A stretch of 64,000 nt of DNA from Collinsella tanakaei (GTDB taxonomy: Bacteria > Actinomycetota > Coriobacteriia > Coriobacteriales > Coriobacteriaceae): contig NZ_JADYTL010000007.1 of assembly GCF_021531055.1 (NCBI RefSeq), forward strand, positions 62,001 through 126,000, in the 5' to 3' direction. The position numbers were made by a program, and so were the translations under genes. The first letter of the stretch is position 1, and each line of letters opens with the position of its first letter. Under the pieces are notes generated by a model. The model had not been told where the DNA came from. It searched no databases and worked only from the letters and a program-made list of their open reading frames with translations. Positions 15,642-23,803 of the stretch are shown piece after piece.

Positions 15642-16892
15642 ATGCAATACACCAAGTTCGAGCGCAACTGGGTCATGTACGATGTGGGCAATTCCGCCCT
15701 CGTGCTGCTCAACACCTCGGTCGTGCCCATCTACTTCGACGCCATCAACACCGGGGCGAGTTCGGCGGAGCTCGTGACCGCATGGGCCAACGCCCAGACC
15801 GTCGCGTCGCTCGTCGTGGCGCTGCTCATGCCGATCTTGGGCTCGCTCGCGGACTTTGCCGGCAACAAGATCAAGTTCTTCCTGGGCTTTTTCCTCACCG
15901 GCCTCGTGCTGTGCCTGGCGCAGGCCATCCCCATGGGTGCGGCGCCCTTCCTCGCCGTCTACGTACTGTGCACGATCGGCCTCAACTCGTCCATGACGTT
16001 TTACGACGCGATGCTGCCCGACGTCACGACCGACGAACGCATGGACAACGTCTCCAGCTCGGGCTACGCGTGGGGCTACATCGGCTCCTGCGTCCCGTTC
16101 ATCGTGTGCATCGCCCTCATCATGCTCGGACCCAGCCTGCTCGGGCTCGACATGATGCTTGCCACGCGCCTGTCGTTTGTCATCACGGGTGCCTGGTGGC
16201 TCGCCTTCACGCTGCCGCTGCTGCGCACCTATCGTCAGCGCTACGGCAAGGAGCTGGCCCCCGGCGAGACCGTCGCCTCCGAGATCGCCCGCACGTTCCG
16301 CGGCCTGGTGACCACGCTCAAGCGCATCGCCTCCGACCGCGCCATCCTCATCTACATGGTCGCGTTCTTCTTCTATATCGACGGCGTGCACACGGTCATC
16401 TCGATGTCCACCACCTACGGCACCTCGCTCGGCATCGATTCGACCCAGCTCATCCTGGCGCTGCTCGTCACCCAGTTCGTGGCCTTCCCCTCGGCGATCG
16501 CCTACGGGCGCCTCGCCGGCCGGTTCGGTACGCTGCGCATGATCATGGTCGCGGTGGCGGCCTACGTGTGCATCGTGCTGTTCGCCGCCTTCTTCCTCAA
16601 GACCGCGGCGGAGTTTTGGATCCTCGCGATCGCCGTCGGCCTGTTCCAAGGTGGCATCCAGGCGCTTTCGCGCAGCTACTTCGGCAAGCTCATCCCCAAG
16701 GAGCGCGCCAACGAATACTACGGTTTCTTTGATATCTTCGGACGGTACGCCTCGGTCATGGGAACTCTGCTAGTATCGGTCGTGACATCGCTCACGGGGA
16801 ATCCTTCTTTAGGAGTGCTTTCCATCGGGATCCTCTTAGGTGTGGGCCTTGTCATGCTAGTAAAGCTCTCCCGCATGAGGGGCGCGGCATAG
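15642..16892 (+). CDS. MFS transporter, UMF1/Atg22-like
   Basis: 416-residue, about 12-helix permease. The start FERNWVMYDVGNSALVLLNTSVVPIYF matches the UMF1 (Atg22-like) MFS family, as does FYDAMLPDVTTDERMDNVSSSGYAWGYIGSCVPF. The C-terminal half has the repeat QGGIQALSRSYFGKLIPKERANEYYGFFDIFGRYASVMG, characteristic of the family. Transport substrate is unknown in bacteria. Start ATG 15642 follows AAGGGAGTCCCG. It is followed by queT after two hairpins; co-transcription is possible. Confidence 0.88.
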   Translation: MQYTKFERNWVMYDVGNSALVLLNTSVVPIYFDAINTGASSAELVTAWANAQTVASLVVALLMPILGSLADFAGNKIKFFLGFFLTGLVLCLAQAIPMGAAPFLAVYVLCTIGLNSSMTFYDAMLPDVTTDERMDNVSSSGYAWGYIGSCVPFIVCIALIMLGPSLLGLDMMLATRLSFVITGAWWLAFTLPLLRTYRQRYGKELAPGETVASEIARTFRGLVTTLKRIASDRAILIYMVAFFFYIDGVHTVISMSTTYGTSLGIDSTQLILALLVTQFVAFPSAIAYGRLAGRFGTLRMIMVAVAAYVCIVLFAAFFLKTAAEFWILAIAVGLFQGGIQALSRSYFGKLIPKERANEYYGFFDIFGRYASVMGTLLVSVVTSLTGNPSLGVLSIGILLGVGLVMLVKLSRMRGAA

Positions 16893-16947
16893 CGCACGGG
16901 CACACCGTGCGCGGGACCGGCGCCGCCCATACCACGCACCTTGTACT

Positions 16948-16982
16948 CGGAGGGCTTTGCTGGCGATCAGTAAAGCCCTCCG
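16948..16982 (+). promoter_or_regulatory. Leader hairpin upstream of queT
   Basis: Perfect 11-bp stem CGGAGGGCTTT/AAAGCCCTCCG with a 13-nt loop that contains CTG...CAG. It lacks a T run and ends 14 nt before the GAAGGTGACC ribosome-binding region, so it could control translation. queT genes elsewhere often have preQ1 riboswitches, but this does not match the preQ1-I consensus. Another hairpin, GCGCACGG/CCGTGCGC, lies at 16892-16912. Confidence 0.4.
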
Positions 16983-17007
16983 ATCGTATAGAAGGTGACC
17001 GAAGACA

Positions 17008-17589
17008 ATGAAATCGACCCACATCGCCCACGCCGGCGTGATCGCCGCCGCCTACGCGGCCTGCACGCTCATCGCCCTGCTCTTCTTGGGCAGCCTGGCC
17101 TGGGGCCCCATCCAGTTCCGCATCTCCGAAGCGCTGTGCGCCCTCGCGCTCGTGACGCCGGCGGCCGTGCCCGGTCTCACGCTGGGGTGCGCCATCGCCA
17201 ACATCGCCAACATCGTCATCTCGGGTACCGGTGCGCTGGGTCTGCTCGACGTGGTGTTCGGCTCGCTGGCGACCTTTGCCGGCGCGCTGTTCACCTGGAA
17301 GATGCGCCGCCATCCGCTCGTGGCGCTCGCCGGTCCCGTGCTCGCCAACGCGCTCATCGTCCCGGCGTACCTGCCCATCCTGCTCATGGGTGCCGGTTTT
17401 TACACCATCCCGTTCACGGCGATCTCGCTCGATGGCTCCTGGCCGCTCATGTACCTGTTCGGTCTGGTGACCACGGGTGCCGGCGAGGCGGTCGTGATGT
17501 ATGCTTTGGGGTATCCGCTGTACCGCTCGCTGTCCAAAACACATATCGTGCGGCAGGGGCTTGCGGAGTTGGGTACAACAGACAAGTAG
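17008..17589 (+). CDS. queT: QueT family queuosine precursor transporter
   Basis: 193-residue integral membrane protein of the QueT (DUF988) family, the putative substrate-binding S component that imports preQ1 or queuine via an ECF transporter. About six hydrophobic helices are seen, with family motifs WGPIQFRISEALCAL, LGCAIANIANIV and GAGEAVVMYALGYPLYRSL. Start ATG 17008 follows GAAGGTGACC. No queuosine biosynthesis genes are in the window, consistent with scavenging. Confidence 0.88.
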   Translation: MKSTHIAHAGVIAAAYAACTLIALLFLGSLAWGPIQFRISEALCALALVTPAAVPGLTLGCAIANIANIVISGTGALGLLDVVFGSLATFAGALFTWKMRRHPLVALAGPVLANALIVPAYLPILLMGAGFYTIPFTAISLDGSWPLMYLFGLVTTGAGEAVVMYALGYPLYRSLSKTHIVRQGLAELGTTDK

Positions 17590-17658
17590 GCAGACGGGAA
17601 GGGGTCGTGCGGTCCCGCTTGCCGTATGTATGGCATCTGGCGCGGGAAAGGGGTGTTC

Positions 17659-18867
17659 ATGAACCCCGTAATCGTGATTCCTACCTATTGGGCGATGGAC
17701 TCCGCCGATGCCCACGCGCCTGGCGCCTACGATCACAGTACGGACCTGCACAACCCCTCCCCCGAGCTCGATGCCTGCCTCAAGTCGTTGGAGCAGGTTC
17801 GCGATATGTGCCCGGTGGTCGTGCTGGTGGTGTGCCCGCCGGCGACGACCGAGGCGGCGCGCGAGCGGGTGGAGCAGATCGCCCGCGCGCACCCCGCGCT
17901 CACCGTCACCATCGTCACCAATACCGAGGCGAAGCGCGTGCGCGACCGCGTGGACGATATCGCCCCGAAGGCCCCCGGCGAGCCCGTCTCGCTGCGCGGA
18001 TACGGCGCCATCCGCAACATGGGTCTCGCCGTCGCGAGCATCCTGGCACACGACACGGTGATCTTTTTGGACGACGACGAGCTCGTCCTGGGACCCGATT
18101 TCGTGAAGCAGGCCCTCTACGGACTCGGACAGCTCACCCGCCAGGGCCTGCCGATCCTCGCCAAGAGCGGGTACTTTTTCGACCGGAACGGCTCGCCGCT
18201 CGCCGACACCTCCAAGGCCGACATCAACCATCGCTGGTGGACCAAGCGCATCGAGTTCAACCGTTGGATGCGCCGGGCGCTCGCCGGAACGCGCATCTCG
18301 CGGTCCAACTACGTATGCGGCGGATGCCTCGCCCTGCACGCGCGCGCCTTCACGCGCGTGGCGTTCGACCCGTGGATCACGCGCGGCGAGGACATGGACT
18401 ACCTGTTCAACATGCGCATGCACGGGCTGGATGTGTGGTTCGACAACGAATGGGCGGTCAAGCACCTGCCGCCGGCGACCGAGCAGCGCTCGCCGCGCTT
18501 CATGCAGGACGTCTACCGTTGGTACTACGAGCGCGCGAAGCTCAGCTACGCTGCAGGCCAGCATGACCTGACGCCCGTGACGCCCGCCTCGCTCATGCCC
18601 TATCCGGGGCCGTGGTTCTCCAACGAGCTCGACGACCGCGTGCGCAAGACCGCCGCGGCGCGCATGCTGTTCACCAACGAGCATGAGGGCTATATGCGCA
18701 TTTGGCGCGATGGCCGTGCGCGCGCCGAGCGCTATGCCGCCGAGAACAAGACGAAGTACTTGAAATTCCAGAGCTTTTGGCCCAGCATCATGGACGGTCT
18801 ATGGAACGATGGGGACCTGGTCCGGATGTTGGAGGAATGCACATGCCACGCAAGCTCAAGCATCTAA
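17659..18867 (+). CDS. Glycosyltransferase (GT-A, family 2-like)
   Basis: 402-residue cytoplasmic protein with a GT-A-like start (VIVIPTYWAMDS) and a DxD-type metal site in TVIFLDDDELVLGPDF. Other conserved-looking parts are YGAIRNMGLAVASI, SGYFFDRNGSPL, YVCGGCLALHARAFTRVAFDPWITRGEDMDYLFNM (acceptor or ED motif) and KHLPPATEQRSPRFMQDVYRW. No membrane helix is predicted. Start ATG 17659 follows GGGAAAGGGG. The stop overlaps the LytS-like gene by 25 bp, indicating coupling with it. Donor and acceptor are unknown. Confidence 0.75.
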   Translation: MNPVIVIPTYWAMDSADAHAPGAYDHSTDLHNPSPELDACLKSLEQVRDMCPVVVLVVCPPATTEAARERVEQIARAHPALTVTIVTNTEAKRVRDRVDDIAPKAPGEPVSLRGYGAIRNMGLAVASILAHDTVIFLDDDELVLGPDFVKQALYGLGQLTRQGLPILAKSGYFFDRNGSPLADTSKADINHRWWTKRIEFNRWMRRALAGTRISRSNYVCGGCLALHARAFTRVAFDPWITRGEDMDYLFNMRMHGLDVWFDNEWAVKHLPPATEQRSPRFMQDVYRWYYERAKLSYAAGQHDLTPVTPASLMPYPGPWFSNELDDRVRKTAAARMLFTNEHEGYMRIWRDGRARAERYAAENKTKYLKFQSFWPSIMDGLWNDGDLVRMLEECTCHASSSI

Positions 18868-20213
18868 GCGAGCGGATTTCGTCGCGGACGCGCATCCTGC
18901 CGCGTCTGCGGGCGTTTGCCATCGTGTGCGCGCTCGCCTTGGCGTCGTATTGCGTGTACGCCCTGTCGCACGGGCTCGATCCGGTGGTGGCCGTCATCGC
19001 CTGCGCGCTGCTCTGCGTGATCCTCGTGGCCTTCATCTACCTGTGCCTAAACCCCGATTCGCTGCGCTCGCTCTACACCGAGCAGGCGCTGTCCACGGCG
19101 TCCGAGATGCTCGAGATCATCAAGGAGGGTTTGAACGAGCGCAGCGCGCAGGAGATCTGCCAGCGCCTGCTGCCCGAGACGCGCGCCATGGCGATCGCCG
19201 TCACCGACGACGCGCGCGTGCTGGCCTGCGTGGGCGAGCTCGAGTCCGATTTCCCTCCGGGGTCGCCGATTCACACGCCCGCCACGCGCTACGTGCTCGA
19301 GCACGGCGTGGCCCAGTCGTTCACCCACATGGTCGACGTGCCGAGCGAGCGCACGCCCCATCGCGCCATCCCTGCGGGCATCATCGTGCCGCTCAAGGTG
19401 CGCGACAAGGCGGTGGGTACCCTCAAGTTCTACTACCACCGTTCGCATGACGTGAACCGCACGCAATACGCCCTGGCGTCGGGCTTCGCCGAGCTTCTGT
19501 CCACGCAGCTCGCCATCCACGAGCTGGAGCTGCAAGACGAGCTGACGGCCCGCGCCGAGCTACGCGCGCTGCAGGCCCAGATCAACCCGCACTTCCTGTT
19601 CAACACGTTGAACACCATCGCCTCGCTCACGCGGACCGATCCTCTGCGCGCCCGCGAGCTGCTGCGCGAGTTCTCGTCGTTCTATCGGGCGACGCTGGAG
19701 AACTCCGGCTCGTTCATCCCGCTGTCGCGCGAGATCTCGCAGACCGCGCGCTACCTACTGTTCGAGAAGGCGCGCTTCGGCGAGGACCGCATCGTGGACA
19801 CCTTCGACGTGACGTCGGCCGCCCAGGGTGCCCCGGTTCCCGCGTTCATCATCCAGCCGCTCGTCGAGAACGCCGTGCGACACGGCATGAAGGACGAGGG
19901 GGCGCTGCATATCGCGGTGCGGGCGAGCGTTCCCGAGGAGGGGACGGTGCTCATCGAGGTCGCCGACGACGGCGCGGGCATGGATGAGCAGACCGCCGCG
20001 CGTCTGTTCGACGAGCGCGAGGAGGCCCCCGACCACACCTCGCCGCAAGGCGGGGGCGCCGGCGTGGCCATGCACAACATCTCCGAGCGCATCCGGCGCT
20101 TTTACGGGCCGCGTTCCTGTGCGCATGTCGAGTCCGAGGTGGGCCGTGGCACCACCGTTTCGTTCAAGCTCGATTTGGAAAACAGCATTCTCGGCCAGAG
20201 AGGGGTAGAATAG
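18843..20213 (+). CDS. LytS-type sensor histidine kinase
   Basis: 456 residues. Two N-terminal membrane helices (about residues 22-70) are followed by a GAF-like sensor region (RAMAIAVTDDARVLACVGELE to GIIVPLKVRDKAVGTLKFYYH). A His_kinase domain (ALQAQINPHFLFNTLNTIASL with phospho-acceptor His) and an HATPase domain (FIIQPLVENAVRHGMK N-box, VADDGAGM G1, GGGAGVAMHNISERIRRFYG G2) complete it. Start ATG 18843 was preferred over 18837 for its spacing to GGAGGA. It pairs with the LytTR regulator 71 bp downstream. The signal is unknown. Confidence 0.92.
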   Translation: MPRKLKHLSERISSRTRILPRLRAFAIVCALALASYCVYALSHGLDPVVAVIACALLCVILVAFIYLCLNPDSLRSLYTEQALSTASEMLEIIKEGLNERSAQEICQRLLPETRAMAIAVTDDARVLACVGELESDFPPGSPIHTPATRYVLEHGVAQSFTHMVDVPSERTPHRAIPAGIIVPLKVRDKAVGTLKFYYHRSHDVNRTQYALASGFAELLSTQLAIHELELQDELTARAELRALQAQINPHFLFNTLNTIASLTRTDPLRARELLREFSSFYRATLENSGSFIPLSREISQTARYLLFEKARFGEDRIVDTFDVTSAAQGAPVPAFIIQPLVENAVRHGMKDEGALHIAVRASVPEEGTVLIEVADDGAGMDEQTAARLFDEREEAPDHTSPQGGGAGVAMHNISERIRRFYGPRSCAHVESEVGRGTTVSFKLDLENSILGQRGVE

Positions 20214-20284
20214 CAACACGGTATGCGGGCGCGCAGGGGTTCGCGCCGCTTGCCAAGACCGGACCGGAAGGGAATTTCACGCTT

Positions 20285-21001
20285 ATGCTACGTGCAATGA
20301 TCGTCGATGATGAGGCGCCTGCACGCTCCGAGCTGCGTTTCTTGCTGGAGCAGACTGGAAAGATGGGGTCGATCAGCGAGGCGGCCAGCGTCCGCACCGC
20401 TATCGAGATGCTGATGGAGAACCGGGTCGACGTCGTGTTCCTGGACATCTCCATGCCGGGTGCATCGGGTATCCAGCTGGCCGAGGCCTTACACAAACTC
20501 AAGAATCCCCCCGCGGTGGTGTTCGTGACCGCCTACAGCGACCATGCCGTCGAGGCGTTCGACGTCGACGCGGTCGACTACCTGCTCAAGCCGGTCGAGG
20601 AGGCGCGTCTTGACCAGGCGATCGGCAAGGTGCTCTCCCGCGTGAAGCCCGTGACCGAGAGCAAGGCGCCCATCGAGCGCATCCCGGTCGAGAAGGGCGG
20701 ACGCAAGGTCCTGATCCCGGTCGACCAGATCCGCTACATCATGGCCAAGGACGACTACTCCTGCATCTTCACCGAGGACGACCGCTACCTGTCGACCACG
20801 TCGCTGGCGCAGTTCGAGTCCAAGCTCGGCGATTTCGGATTCTTCCGCGTGCACCGTCGCTATATCGTCAACCTGGCGTGCGTCGAGGACGTCGAGACGG
20901 CCGCGACCGGCGCCATCCAGCTCGGCGTGACGGGCGTCGACGATCGGATCCCCGTCTCCCGCCGTCGCGTGGTGCCGCTCAAAAAGGCGCTCAACCTGTA
21001 G
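20285..21001 (+). CDS. LytTR-family response regulator
   Basis: 238 residues. The receiver domain has acidic pocket VDDEAPAR, phospho-acceptor Asp in DVVFLDISMPGASG, Thr in VFVTAYSDHAVEAF and Lys in DYLLKPVEE. The C-terminal LytTR DNA-binding domain runs from about residue 135 (KVLIPVDQIRYIMAKDDYSCIFTEDDRYL to FFRVHRRYIVNL and IPVSRRRVVPLKKAL). With the upstream kinase it forms a two-component system of the LytST/AgrCA type. Target genes cannot be identified from the window. Confidence 0.93.
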   Translation: MLRAMIVDDEAPARSELRFLLEQTGKMGSISEAASVRTAIEMLMENRVDVVFLDISMPGASGIQLAEALHKLKNPPAVVFVTAYSDHAVEAFDVDAVDYLLKPVEEARLDQAIGKVLSRVKPVTESKAPIERIPVEKGGRKVLIPVDQIRYIMAKDDYSCIFTEDDRYLSTTSLAQFESKLGDFGFFRVHRRYIVNLACVEDVETAATGAIQLGVTGVDDRIPVSRRRVVPLKKALNL

Positions 21002-21025
21002 CGCGAGCACGGAAGGTCGAGGCTC

Positions 21026-21496
21026 ATGGACATGTGTGCGGCGAAGCGCGTCGATATCATCTCGGATACGCACGGCCGCTTGTCGGCCGTGCTGCTCGAC
21101 GAGCTCGAGGGCGCCGATTTGATCCTGCATGCGGGTGACCTGACGTCCGAGTCCGATTACTTCGAGCTCGCCACCATCGCCCCCATCAAGGCGGTGCTCG
21201 GCAACAACGACTACTTTTACGATTACGGCCCCGACGTGCGCTCGACCGCGACGTTCACGTACGAGGGACTTCGTTTCGCGATGACCCACTATCGCGAGAA
21301 CCTGCCCGAGGGCGACATTGACGTGGCGGTGTGCGGGCATACGCATCGCCCGGTGATCGTGCGACGGGGGCGCGGGCTGCTGGTCAATCCGGGGTCGCCG
21401 ACCTATCCGCGCACCATGGACGGGCCCAGCATGGCGCGCATGTACGTGCAGGACGGTCAGGTGCTCTCCGCCGAGATTGTCAGCCTGATGCGTTAA
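21026..21496 (+). CDS. YfcE/MJ0936-type metallophosphodiesterase
   Basis: 156-residue small calcineurin-like phosphoesterase. Metal ligands are visible in order: DIISDTHGR (DxH), LILHAGDLTS (GD), VLGNNDYF (GNND), MTHYRENL (H) and VAVCGHTHRPVIVRRGRGLLVNPGSPTYPR (GHTH). Such enzymes cleave phosphodiesters in vitro, and the physiological substrate is generally unknown. The start may be ATG 21026 or 21032. It lies 24 bp after the response regulator and is possibly in the same transcript. Confidence 0.9.
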   Translation: MDMCAAKRVDIISDTHGRLSAVLLDELEGADLILHAGDLTSESDYFELATIAPIKAVLGNNDYFYDYGPDVRSTATFTYEGLRFAMTHYRENLPEGDIDVAVCGHTHRPVIVRRGRGLLVNPGSPTYPRTMDGPSMARMYVQDGQVLSAEIVSLMR

Positions 21497-21544
21497 TGCT
21501 CGAGCTGGGGTTTTGCCGTCGCAAAAAGTTTTTGAAAAAAGTTC

Positions 21545-21574
21545 TTGCGCGGGTCGCGCATATCTGTGTATACT
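21545..21574 (+). promoter_or_regulatory. Promoter of tRNA-Asp
   Basis: -35 TTGCGC (21545-21550), 18-bp spacer, -10 TATACT (21569-21574), 35 bp upstream of the tRNA. Confidence 0.7.
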
Positions 21575-21608
21575 AGCTCTCGCAGCAGCGGGTGACCGCG
21601 AACTGCCT

Positions 21609-21686
<78 letters not shown>

Positions 21687-21696
21687 TTGCAATGAA

Positions 21697-21721
21697 AGCC
21701 CTGCCTTGCGCAGGGCTTTTT
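21697..21721 (+). terminator. Terminator of tRNA-Asp
   Basis: AGCCCTGC (21697-21704) pairs with GCAGGGCT (21710-21717), followed by T. Confidence 0.9.
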
Positions 21722-21741
21722 GCTATCTCGCGACACGATGC

Positions 21742-21806
21742 CGACAAGATGGTGCCAGGTTCAATCTTGTCGCGTCTGACAAGATGGTGCCAGGTTCAAT
21801 CTTGTC
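21742..21806. repeat. REP-like tandem pair
   Basis: Two hairpins in the same orientation, 21742-21772 and 21778-21806. Each is GACAAG, the core ATGGTGCCAGGTTCAAT and CTTGTC. Partial stem sequences (ATCTTGTCGGG, TCTTGTCGAC) continue to about 21842. Confidence 0.85.
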
Positions 21807-22032
21807 GGTCGGGCGGTCCGATCTTGTCGGGTCTTGTCGACAGGGCCTGCGGGGTCCGCGCTCTTCGCGCGCGCCTGTGCGTGGCGGCGGGGGTCATTTT
21901 TCAAAGAGCATATATTCCAGCTGTTCATGGGTGTATAGTTAAGAACACTCAACTGGGTATGGGTCGCCGGGGCAGGGCGACGATTCTTGGTACGGGCTCG
22001 TGCGCCCGGAGACGTTCCCACGAGGAGGAGAC

Positions 22033-22518
22033 ATGGATATCTCCCGGAAGACAGACTATGCGCTCCGCATGCTTTCCATGTTGGTCCAGGATGAAGATGG
22101 TCTGCTATCCGTCAGGGCCGCGGCGGAACAGGTGGGAGTGCCGTATTCGTTCGCTCGTTCGATTCAGCACGGGTTGGTTCAAGCCGGTATCGTGGAGAGC
22201 CTGCGCGGTGTTCGCGGCGGCATGCGCCTCAAGGTCGATCCCGACAAGGTGACGATCCGTGAGATCGTCGAGGCGGTCCAAGGGCCCATGACGATCAACG
22301 ATTGCACCACGCCCGAAGGGGAATGCCCCCGGAAGTCCAACTGCTGCTATCATCCCATCTGGGCCGGCACGCAGGCACTCGTGTACAGCTACCTCGACTC
22401 CATCACCCTCGATGATGTCGTGAACTGTAAACGCGCCCCCGCCGTCGACCCGAAGTTCGCCGATCGTTCGGCGTTTGCCAGCTATGTTCCCTGTGGCGAG
22501 GGCTGCTCGTCGATGTGA
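22033..22518 (+). CDS. Rrf2-family transcriptional regulator
   Basis: 161 residues. The N-terminal winged helix (MDISRKTDYALRMLSML to RGVRGGMRLKVDPDKVTIREIVEAVQGP) is typical of Rrf2/IscR/NsrR. Three spaced cysteines in NDCTTPEGECPRKSNCC could ligate an Fe-S cluster, and two more Cys lie in PCGEGC at the C-terminus. Target pathways (Fe-S assembly, cysteine metabolism, nitric oxide or redox stress) cannot be distinguished. Start ATG 22033 follows GAGGAGGAG. The upstream region has TATAGT and a short GTGT...ACAC dyad (about 21927-21945) that may serve autoregulation. Confidence 0.88.
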   Translation: MDISRKTDYALRMLSMLVQDEDGLLSVRAAAEQVGVPYSFARSIQHGLVQAGIVESLRGVRGGMRLKVDPDKVTIREIVEAVQGPMTINDCTTPEGECPRKSNCCYHPIWAGTQALVYSYLDSITLDDVVNCKRAPAVDPKFADRSAFASYVPCGEGCSSM

Positions 22519-22562
22519 CGGTCGCGAGGTGCGCTTCGTCCGATCGAATGGAGGAGCGCATC

Positions 22563-23471
22563 GTGGTCGATGTGGAATCGTTCCGTACCTCGATCCGAGC
22601 GGAGGGGTCTCGCCTGTATCGCGACCTTCCGTGGCGCCGTACGCGCGATCCCTATGCGATCTGGTTGTCGGAGGTCATGCTTCAACAGACCCAGGTGCCC
22701 CGCGTCCTGACGCGTTGGCAGGAATGGCTCGAGCGCTTTCCGAGCGTCGAGGCCTTGGCTGCTGCCGATACGGCTGACGTGCTGGCTGCGTGGCAGGGCA
22801 TGGGCTATAACCGCCGTGCCCTGGCGCTTAAATCGGCTGCCGAGATCGTGACGCGCGAACATGATGGCGTGTTTCCCCCCGACGCCGCCGCGCTTCGCGC
22901 GTTGCCGGGAATCGGTCCTGCGACCGCCCAGGGTATTCGGGCCTTCGCGTTCGACCTGCCGGGTGTGTACCTCGAGACGAATGTCCGCACGGTGCTGCTG
23001 CACCACTTCTTCCCCGATGTGCCGGGTGTGTCCGACCGCGAGCTTATCCCGCTTGCGGAGGCGACGTGTCCGGCGTCGCCCGATGGGGGGTTCAATGCGG
23101 GCGTTTCGTACGCTGAGCCCCAAGATGAGCAGGATACGCCGCGTTCGTGGTATTACGCGCTGCTCGATTACGGTGCCTACCTCAAAAAGACGATCCCCAA
23201 TCCCTCGCGACGGTCGAGCACGTATACGCGGCAGTCGCGGTTCGAGGGGTCGCGTCGGCAGAAGCGCGCGCACATCGTGCGGATGCTGCTGGATGCGCGC
23301 GCGTCGGGGGCGGGGGCGCTGTCGCTCGACGAGGTGCGTGCGGGTCTGGACGAGTTTGAGCTCGGCGCCGGGCGCGAGCGCGTGGGGGAGTCCGATGTCG
23401 TGTCGATTCTGGACGATCTGGTCCGCGAGGGCTTCGCGCGCACGGTCGACGGAGCATGGATCATCGCCTAG
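22563..23471 (+). CDS. mutY: MutY-like adenine glycosylase without Fe-S cluster
   Basis: About 302 residues. HhH-GPD DNA glycosylase of the MutY branch, which removes adenine opposite 8-oxoguanine. MutY features are LPWRRTRDPYAIWLSEVMLQQTQV (catalytic Glu), the QGMGYNRRA loop and HhH motif LPGIGPATA without the bifunctional Lys. Two deviations are clear. The catalytic Asp region (LDGNV in E. coli) reads LETNV, and the usual C-x6-C-x2-C-x5-C cluster is replaced by NPSRRSSTYTRQSRFEG. There is no Nudix-like C-terminal domain. GTG 22563 is preferred because GGAGGAG lies 6 nt upstream; ATG 22548 and GTG 22515 are alternatives. Confidence 0.8.
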   Translation: MVDVESFRTSIRAEGSRLYRDLPWRRTRDPYAIWLSEVMLQQTQVPRVLTRWQEWLERFPSVEALAAADTADVLAAWQGMGYNRRALALKSAAEIVTREHDGVFPPDAAALRALPGIGPATAQGIRAFAFDLPGVYLETNVRTVLLHHFFPDVPGVSDRELIPLAEATCPASPDGGFNAGVSYAEPQDEQDTPRSWYYALLDYGAYLKKTIPNPSRRSSTYTRQSRFEGSRRQKRAHIVRMLLDARASGAGALSLDEVRAGLDEFELGAGRERVGESDVVSILDDLVREGFARTVDGAWIIA

Positions 23472-23497
23472 ACCGAGGATGGCGGGCTGCGAAGGTA

Positions 23498-23606
23498 CCC
23501 GGTCGGCGGGCGTAAAAACACCCCAGGGGTTATTTGACATTGGGGCGTGCATTGCACGCCCCAATGTCAAATAACCCCTGGGGTGTTTTTACGCCCGCCG
23601 ACCGGG
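23498..23606. repeat. Perfect 54-bp inverted repeat with 1-nt centre
   Basis: Arms 23498-23551 and 23553-23606 are fully complementary. Each contains CGGTCGGCGGGCGTAAAAA and GGGGTTATTTGACATTGGGG. A partial third copy (TTTTACGCCCGCCGACC) follows at 23617-23633. It may belong to the modular hairpin family (CACCCC stem with an AGGGG... core), but the core differs. Confidence 0.95.
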
Positions 23607-23718
23607 AAGCCGGTGATTTTACGCCCGCCGACCCTCGGCCATGGCAGCCGGTGCCGAATCGGCTGCGAGCGGTGGGGTGTGTAGCGTCGGTGGAGTTGGG
23701 TATACGACCATTGGGTGG

Positions 23719-23748
23719 AATGATTTCTTATTAGGAATCATTTACAAT
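23719..23748 (+). promoter_or_regulatory. Dyad operator and -10 box of the rubrerythrin gene
   Basis: AATGATT-10-AATCATT dyad (23719-23742) immediately before TACAAT (23743-23748). The AT-rich dyad next to a peroxide-defence gene suggests a PerR/Fur-type or similar redox regulator. This is inference from position and base composition. Confidence 0.5.
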
Positions 23749-23803
23749 AAGGGCACCGAAGCACACCGCCTTCGGATCCTGCAACACAGAGGAGGAGCTA
23801 CCA

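Noticed and set aside
16948-16982. preQ1-I riboswitch upstream of queT
   Set aside because: The hairpin loop and the following bases do not match the class I consensus, so it was listed only as a structured leader.
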